Below are positions 26,901 through 35,900 of a stretch of DNA of 64,000 nt, piece after piece; position 1 is the stretch's first letter; every line of letters starts with the position of its first letter. This DNA is from Micropterus salmoides. Taxonomy: Eukaryota; Chordata; Actinopteri; Centrarchiformes; Centrarchidae. The translations under genes were made by a program, and so were the position numbers. The stretch is taken from NCBI RefSeq assembly GCF_014851395.1, contig NW_024041484.1, forward strand, positions 1,505,015 to 1,569,014. Direction: 5' to 3'. The notes beneath the pieces are model-generated. The model searched no databases. It was not told where the DNA came from and was given only the letters and a program-made list of their open reading frames with translations.

Positions 26901-29900
26901 AAAATAGATCATGAAATTCTTTTAAACTGTTTGAGGGATTGGGTTGGTATCTCAGGTCATTTTTTTTTACTGGTTTAAATCTTAGCTGTCCAATAGTACT
27001 GCTTGGCTCACATCACTTGCGGGGTGCCACAAGGTTCCATTCTGGGTCCAGTTGTTTTCTCACTTTCATTGGTTAAATAATGCAAAAGAATGACATAGAG
27101 TTCCTTTGTTGTCTTTGCTTAGAGAAAATGAGTAACAGCCCTAACGGTGCATTCATGCATGTAAAACAGCAATAAAACATTTTAAATAGACCAAAATTAT
27201 TATTATTAAATTATTATTATTTAGAGTATTTATTATTTATTTACCCAAAAGGAGAACAACAAATGCATGTGTGCACATTTACAGCTGAGGACTGCAGCTT
27301 ACTTTGGCTTCAACTCAACAATAAGTCATGACTTAAGTTAAATGCTAAAGTTGCTGTTACTGTTACCTTGTCTGTGGTCCGCTGGCAGAACACCGGCTGC
27401 TTTCTGATAAGGTGCCGTCGTGCCGTAGCCGAGGCCACAAAAGTTTCGTTTTACGGTAGACGGACGGTAACATTACAGAGTTGTTGTTTTCTTTACCTTG
27501 AAATAATCCCATACTTTGGACACTTTCTCCTTCGTCCCTCGCTGTTTTCTGTCTTCCACCCACTTTGCAAACAGCGCCATCATAATCACGTCGTGTTCAC
27601 ACAGCGTAAGCACGATGTGCGACAGTAATAAATATCCCTGCGAAACACTGTGCTGTATAGTTACATGGATTAAACGAAGCATTGATTCAAAGAATTTGTG
27701 TCAAAGCATTTTATGGATCGATTTTATCGATGAATCGTTTCAGCCCTGCTGCTTTCAAAAATGGATCTTTGAATGAACGTTTCTGCTGCAGCAACAGAAA
27801 GTTCCTCTGAAATCACATCCTGATCTGAGCAGCTGATCTGCTGTTTAGTGACGGAGCAGTTTACACGCCAGTACTGCAACTGACACCACATACAAAGAAA
27901 GGAATAACGTCATGCATCACATTTGCTGAATTTACAGGGGGTCAATCATTATTATAATAATTATTAATTAACAATTTTATAATAGACAGCGTTTCACAGC
28001 GTTTATATATTTCCCCCTAACTCAACAACTCACTGATTTTTTTTTAAGGGAGTTTGGGGCGGATTAGCCACCGCCTCACGCATAGACAGGAGAACCGTTT
28101 TCTCTTCATTAGAAAGTATGAAATGAATTGTCCGGTGTTGTCTAATCTTGCGCAGTGCTGCCACACTTTGGAGGTTTTGGGTGGTGAAGGTGTTACTGCA
28201 GCGCTGATGTTGTTTTAGAAACTTCACTGTTCATCACTTTAGTCGTTGGCAACAAATTTAATAATCGATTTTTGTCGACTACGTCGATTAGTTGTTGCAC
28301 CCCTCAACAGTCTGTGGTTGTCCCTGTCTGAATCTCCTCTTAATTCGCAATACAATTTCAATAGGAGACAGATCTGGACTGGTATCAGGCCAGTCAGGCC
28401 CACGCACTCTGTGTCTATGAAGCCACGCTGTTGTAGCCCGGTTAGAATGAGGCCTGGCATTGTCTTGCTGAAATAAGCATAGATGTCCTGGGAAGAGACG
28501 TCGCCTTGATGGCAACACATGTCTCTCGAAAATCCCAATGTATGGCTCTGCGTCAGTGGTACCTTGACACACATGCAACTCACCCATGCCGTGGGCCTTG
28601 ATGCAACCCCATACCATCACAGATACTGGCTTTTGAAGCTTTCACTGATAACAATCTGGATGGCCATTTCATCTTTGGCACAGAGAACTTGCCTTTGTTT
28701 ATTCCAGAAAACAAGCTAAAATGTGGACTCATCTGACCACAGCACACGAACCTGTGCTGTCCACATTTCAGCTTGTCTTTCAGTCCATCTGAGAAGACCT
28801 CTGGTGGACTGTGTTAAGTAACAACGGTTTTCAGAAGTACAACAGAGTCCCTGTGGCTATATTTTCCACAGAAGCATTACGGTTTCTTAGGCATTGCCTG
28901 AGGGCTCATTCAGCAGTGGTTTCCGATCTTGCCCTTTATGCACTGAGATGTATCCAAATTCCTGACTCTTTTCACAATATTATGTACTGTTGGTTTTGAA
29001 AGACCTAAATTCTCTGCAGTATTGCTTTGAGAAATGTTCCCTTTGAACTGACTAACAATTTTCTCACGAACTTTGGCACAAAGTTACTCATCCTTACTTG
29101 CAAAAACTGAGCCTTTGGTGGATGCTACTTTTATGTCCAATTATGACACCTTGTCATGCTTATGCCTTGCTTGCTTATTGTGGAGTCTCCCAACCAGGTG
29201 TTACTTGAATATTTTGCACACTTTTCAGTCTTATTTTAACTCTGTCCCAACTTGCTGAGTTTGTTGAAGGCATGAAATTCTAACTTTGTTGATATTTACA
29301 AAATACAATGACGCTGGTCAGTAAAACTATTAAAAATCTTTTTTTTTAGTTCTTCTTCTGTCAGTTAAATAAAGGTTAATGTGAATTAACAAATCCCAGA
29401 TTTGGTCAGAGATGTAATATTGTTTTAGTGTTTTCCTTATTTGCTGTTCCTCTCCTCTCCTTGAATGAACATTCAAGAGGATCTCTGTTTCCCAAAACAT
29501 AGAAACCTAGACTGTGTAAATGATGATGCATCCCTTTGCTCGGCGCCAGACGACCGAAGCTGCCCTAGGTGGCAGGTCTCTGGACCAGCTGGTTTTGTGT
29601 TGTACTACTTCTCTGTTATTCTCTTTTATTAATAAATTCTTCAAAGACAATGTTTTGTTGTAACTCAATTATTTGCTTAATCCCTCACCAGCAATATACA
29701 AATCACCACGAAAATTTGGCTATAGTTATTCTGTTGTTTTTACTTTTGATTTATTCATTCTGCTTATTACCTTGTGAAGCAATTTGATTTTAAAAGTGCT
29801 ATGTAAATAAAATGTAATAATAATAATAATAATACAACTGCTTCACTACTTCTACTAATAATAATTATAATAATATCATGTCATCTCCTATCCAGGATCT

Positions 29901-32900
29901 GGGGACGTTGGTGGAACAGTTAGCCCGGTTCCTGGGTGTTTCCTGTGACAAGGCTCAGCTGGAGGGCATGGTGGAGAGCTGCAACCAGCTCATCGAGCAG
30001 TGTGGCAACTCTGAGGCACTGTCCATCTGCAGGGGTGAGTGGGACAGGAAAGTTGACTTGTGGTCTGCTAACCAGGCAGAGTTTCTGAGTTTCTGGCTCC
30101 CTGAGGTCCGACTCACCATGTCTGGGTGAAAAGGCTGGCACTGATATTTGTAAGGTCAGACACACCACAAACCCACTGAACTAACATTTAGTCAATCCAT
30201 TTCTTAATTCTTTTCAAGATCCCACAGTTTGTAGCAAAACATCCTATCAGGCAGGATGAATTCAAGGGAAATGTGTAAAAAACATAGCTTCAGTTGGATT
30301 ATAGGTGTTCCACAAAACTGGTAAACATCTTTCAAACCGCTTTTGTTTTAAAAAATATTGTATTTATTACTCATCTCGTCCTCACTCAATGCAACAAAAC
30401 AAATGTACCCCATTTTGCAATAAACACATCTAGCTCACTTTATTTGAATAAATAGCTGTGACAGAACAGTCTCTATTTTCCCTACTATCAAATTAAACAG
30501 TTATTTCCAGGAAACTTTCAAGAAGGAAGTAATGACCCTGTAAATCAGTAGTTGACAACAGGCGGTCCTAGGGCCAGAACTGGCCTGCCAGCAATAATAT
30601 CTGGCTCGCAGCCAGATTGCTTTGATAGCAGAAAAATAAAAAATAAATAAATTGATAGTGGCTGGTGCTGAAACAGATCTCAGTCATGACAGATACAGTT
30701 ACTCACACAACCACTTCCTCTTAAGTGATTGTGCCTCCAAAATAAAAACGCGTGATTCAAAAGAGTGTCTGGCTTACTTGACACACCTCTGAAAAAGCCT
30801 TCAGTAAACATGTGATTGTATTCTCCTGAATTTATCTATCTTAAGTAGGACAGGACACTGTAAGAGCCTGGTCATCTTATATGGTATAAATACCTTCATG
30901 CCTCACCTGCTCCCACATACTATATACACTCACCTAAAGGATTATTAGTAATACTGTGTTTGATCCCCTTTGGCCTTCAGAACTGCCTTAATTCTACGTG
31001 GCATTGATTCAACAAGGTGCTGAAAGCATTCTTTAGAAATGTTGGCCCATATTGATGGATAGCATCTTGCAGTTGATGGAGATTTGTGGGATGCACATCC
31101 AGGGCACGAAGCTCCCGTTCCACCACATCCCAAAGATGCTCTATTGGGTTGAGATCTGGTGACTGTGGGGGCCATTTTAGTACAGTGAACTCATTGTCAT
31201 GTTCAAGAAACCAATTTGAAATGATTGGAGCTTTGTGACATGGTGCATTATCCTGCTGGAAGTAGCCATCAGAGGATGGGTACATGGTGGCCATAAAGGG
31301 ATGGACATGGTCAGAAACAATGCTCAGGTAGGCCGTGGCATTTAAACCATGCCCAATTGGCACTAAGGGGCCTAAAGTGTGCCAAGAAAACATCCCCCAC
31401 ACCATTACACCACCACCACCAGCCTGCACAGTGGTAACAAGGCATGATGGATCCATGTTCTCATTCTGTTTACGCCAAATTCTGACTCTACCATCTGAAT
31501 GTCTCAACAGAAATCGAGACTCATCAGACCAGGCAACATTTTTCCAGTCTTCAACTGTCCAATTTTGGTGAGCTCTTGCAAATTGTAGCCTCTTTTTCCT
31601 ATTTGTAGTGGAGATGAGTGGTACCCGGTGGGGTCTTCTGCTGTTGTAGCCCATCCGCCTCAAGGTTGTGCGTGTTGTGGCTTCACAAATGCTTTGCTGC
31701 ATACCTCGGTTGTAACGAGTGGTTATTTCAGTCAAAGTTGCTCTTCTATCAGCTTGAATCAGTCGGCCCATTCTCCTCTGACCTCTAGCATCAACAAGGC
31801 ATTTTCGCCCACAGGACTGCCGCATACTGGATGTTTTTCCTTTTCACATCATTCTTTGTAAACCCTAGAAATGGTTGTGCGTGAAAATCCCAGTAACTGA
31901 GCAGATTGTGAAATACTCAGACCGGCCCGTCTGGCACCAACAACCATGCCACGCTCAAAATTGCTTAAATCACCTTTCTTTCCCATTCTGACATTCAGTT
32001 TGGAGTTCAGATTGTCTTGACCAGGACCACACCCCTAAATGCATTGAAGCAACTGCCATGTGATTGGTTGATTAGATAATTGCATTAATGAGAAATTGAA
32101 CAGGTGTTCCTAATAATCCTTTAGGTGAGTGTATACCAGCACTTTAACCCCCAGGGGCCCTAGACAATTATTGTAAGACACTGTTTACTCATCACACCCT
32201 AACACTGGAACATTACCTTCTTTACAACTGAACCCGCCATTGGTCTTGACAAGTGTTGGGAAAGTTACTAGAAGTAAGTAGAAGTAGAAATCGTCTTAAA
32301 GTCTTACTTACTTTCACTTTGTACCTTCTGCTCATTTCCACAACTAAATATGTGAAAATAGGGCCCAGGTTTAAAAATCCCAAAATAATCCTTTAAATAG
32401 AGTCGTTACAGTTATAGTATACCAAGAAACATTGACATACATCTCACTCAGAGCAGCTGGAAGGGTGGCATTCATATGTAGCATGAACTGAGTTTCCAGC
32501 CAGAATGTGTTCATTATTGAACATGAAACAATTAATCATATGACATTTTAAAAAAAATATATAAACATATAAATAAACATGTAAAATATTGTAAGATATT
32601 AAAATAAACTCATTATTGTTTTGTTTTCATAAACTTAATTGGGGAAAAATGTCATGAAGAAAAAAAAATTGACATAAAAATGTTTATGAGTTTTCATAAT
32701 CCCTTCAGTTATTTCACAAAGGTAGTTATGTGATAAAATCCTTTTTAGGGTTCCATAATTATCATTATGACATAGGATTCTGGGGTTCTGAGCATGTGTA
32801 TGAGTTTGAGATGATTATAGCACCACTGTGTGGCTACATGTTGCACCTACACCTTAGGTTGTGTTGTTGATTTACGAAAGGGTTGCGTGAGTAAAAATGT

Positions 32901-35900
32901 GTGCAAACCTGATATCACCCGCAAATTAGCACGTAAGCTGATCTACTAATGGTGTGCACGCAGAATGACGTTTTTTAAAAGTGCAAGATAGCACCTGTTG
33001 TTCATTTACTACTTTTGCCTTAATGAATATGCAATTTGGGGTTTAACATGCAAATACATTTATTTAATACACGCAATGTGATCTACCAAGCCTAAACGCA
33101 ATTTCATGTGAGTGCAACAGCATCTGTGTTTAATATGTTTGAGAGGAAGGTGCAAACCGCCAAGTGTTGCAGAGATGGCTGCTGTTATTGTTGCCAGAAG
33201 GAGACACAGCCTTAATGAAAGAAAAGGTAGAGAAATTAACAATATTAGAGAATATTATTCTATATCTAATATGTAGAAATAAAATTGTTTTATTTTATTT
33301 ATTCGATGAACTATATGATAGAATATTTTTTGTATTTTCCTTTAGCTTTGGCAGTACTGTTGTATTAACATTCATGACCTGACTTCTTTTCTCCGTGAGA
33401 TGGAGAGTTTCGAAAGTTGGTGGCGCTGCGGACAGCCCCCAGCTGCAGTTGTACATGGATCATGCGTAAAATTCATCCAGCCAGAGGGAAAGACCACCAA
33501 CTGTCGTAATATAGCGACACAACCCATTGTAGGTATCGGAGAGGGAATGGGGCGTTGGGGCGTCCGGGGCAGGGACAGGAGATCACGGTGCGGACGGTCG
33601 GTGATTGTTCCCTCTGGCTGGATGAAGCACGATCTGCTGGCATTTCCTCACGTCTGGGTCATTCCAGCATACTGTAGCTGTTTCTGCTTTCCCAAAGCAG
33701 TTTTTCAGGTTTGCTGTCCCAAATACTTAGTGCATTCTTAGTCAGGATGGGCAGGTACATACGATTTCCACATACTGGGGACGCAGTGAACGACACAAAC
33801 CAAGGTTTTTACGCTGTGGTTGCTTTCCCTGCCGACTCTCCATGGCGGAAACCATTAAAACACGCAAAACCCTCATTTAAATACTCCCACCTCCATTGTG
33901 TTTGCACCTGTCTGTTTGATTTAATTCAATTTACTCTTTGAGTTTCATGTAGACTTTATTTATTCCCTGATTTGTTATTATTTTTGTAATGATTCGGTTT
34001 GGTTTACTTTGCCATTCCTCTTTAGATTTTTCTGTTTACATGTTTTCTGGTATCTGTTTTTTTTTTCTGTTTTCCCATCAAATTTGTTTTCTTTTAGTGC
34101 ATGGAAGTCTGGTGTCTGGTCTGCTATAGGCTTAACTCACAGTCGACAGTCAGTCTGATCTGTCTCACACACGCCACAGCAGGTGAGTCACTGCCACGTC
34201 AGGTAGCATTCACTGCAGCCAAAACATGTCAATGGCAAATCAACATCCATCAGAATTCATGGGTTCTACGTTACATTCCTCATTCAGAAGAGTAACACTT
34301 TCATAACTCCTGAGCAGGGCCACATAAAGACAATGGCAATAGCCAACTGCAAAGGTATTACAACAGCAGTTGAAGACATGTTACACCCTTATTCTGATTT
34401 ATTTGTTGCTAGGAACAGGAAATTCACACAGGACATGAATTCAGTTCTGCCTGTAAATGAAGAATTAACCGGCAGCAACATGCTGCTGAAAAGATGAAAA
34501 GACAACATATGTTAGAAAAGCAGTCATCGAATACACATCTAGTTTTGCTTAAAATTGAGGGCCTTTGCCAAGAGGTTTATTTAAGTAAATGAAGGAATTA
34601 TTCAGGGAGGAGTATTTGGTAGTAGCTTAGTAATGGCCAACAGCAAATGAATCTGTTTTATCACTCTTAATGACGTCTTTTATGCGAAAAAATGTCATAA
34701 TTTAAATAAAATCAGAAAAAGAATAAAATGAAAACTGAGCAAACTCCAGCTAAGCTAGCAAGTGGATCTTGAATTAAAATTATTTTCTCAACAAACTTCC
34801 TCAAAGGTCAAGAATGAACTTTCATGTATGAAAATAAAATCCTTTAGTAATGTGGTGTAATTGGTTGTATTTTGTCAGAAGATGTTTGGTCTTCCCTGAA
34901 CTCCAGTTACAACTTTTTGTTGCAATGTGTGTTTCAATTCCAATGTTTCCATTTTCCCTTTCAGTTCTGTTGTCAGTGCCAGTGTCCTGTTATTGTACTT
35001 TGTTATTCAGGGATGGACAGTAATTCACCTGGCTTGTATGAAATATCATTAATTGGGCTGCAGGTGTCTTATCAGATTTTACAGGACAGCTGGAGAAACT
35101 ATCAAAAAATTGTTAAAGCTAAACAAACACAATATTTTTCAGAAATAGTTTCTCAAAATGCCAACAATCCACGTGTTCTTTTTAAAACCATTGGGTCTGT
35201 GTTGAACCCTCCACAATCCACCTCTATTGAATTTTCACCTGATACTTGTGAGACATTTTTGGACTTTTTTAACAGTAAAGTTTCAAATATCAGAGCCAAT
35301 ATATTGCCCCCCTTTTTAAACTTCTCCTTAAACATGCACTGCTCATCTATTTTTTGTCAGTTCGAGCCAGTTTCACTGCCATCTCTTACAAAAATCATCA
35401 ATCAAATTAAACCCTCCACATCCCCCACAGACCCTGTCCCTCCACACCTTTTTAGGGATGTGTGGGAAACGATTGGCTCTCATGTTGAGGAAATTATAAA
35501 TAGTAGCCTGTCTTCTGGAGTTGTGCCTGCATTTTGTAAAAAAGCAGTGATTGAGCCACTGATTAAGAAAGCTGGACTTGACTCCACAAATGTTTCAAAT
35601 TATCGCCCTATTTCAAAGCTTCCCTTTTTATCGAAAACTTTGGAAAAATGTGCACTTATGCAGCTACAGTCTTTTCTGGATGCACATGGCACTTTGGATA
35701 TTTTTCAGTCAGGTTGTAAAGCATTTCATAGCACTGAGTCTGCATTTTTAAAGGTTTTTAATGACCTGTTTTTAATGACAGATTCTAGTGATTCAGCCAT
35801 TTTAGTGCTTTTAGATCTCACTGCTGCTTTTGACACAGTTGACCACACAATTATTTTATCTCGCATGGAAAACTGTGTGGAAGTCAGGGGGACTGCCCTA

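Noticed and set aside
33400..33741. 113-codon plus-strand frame around the 19-bp inverted repeat
   Set aside because: No similarity to a known family was recognised, and the inverted repeat is a simpler explanation of the local structure.
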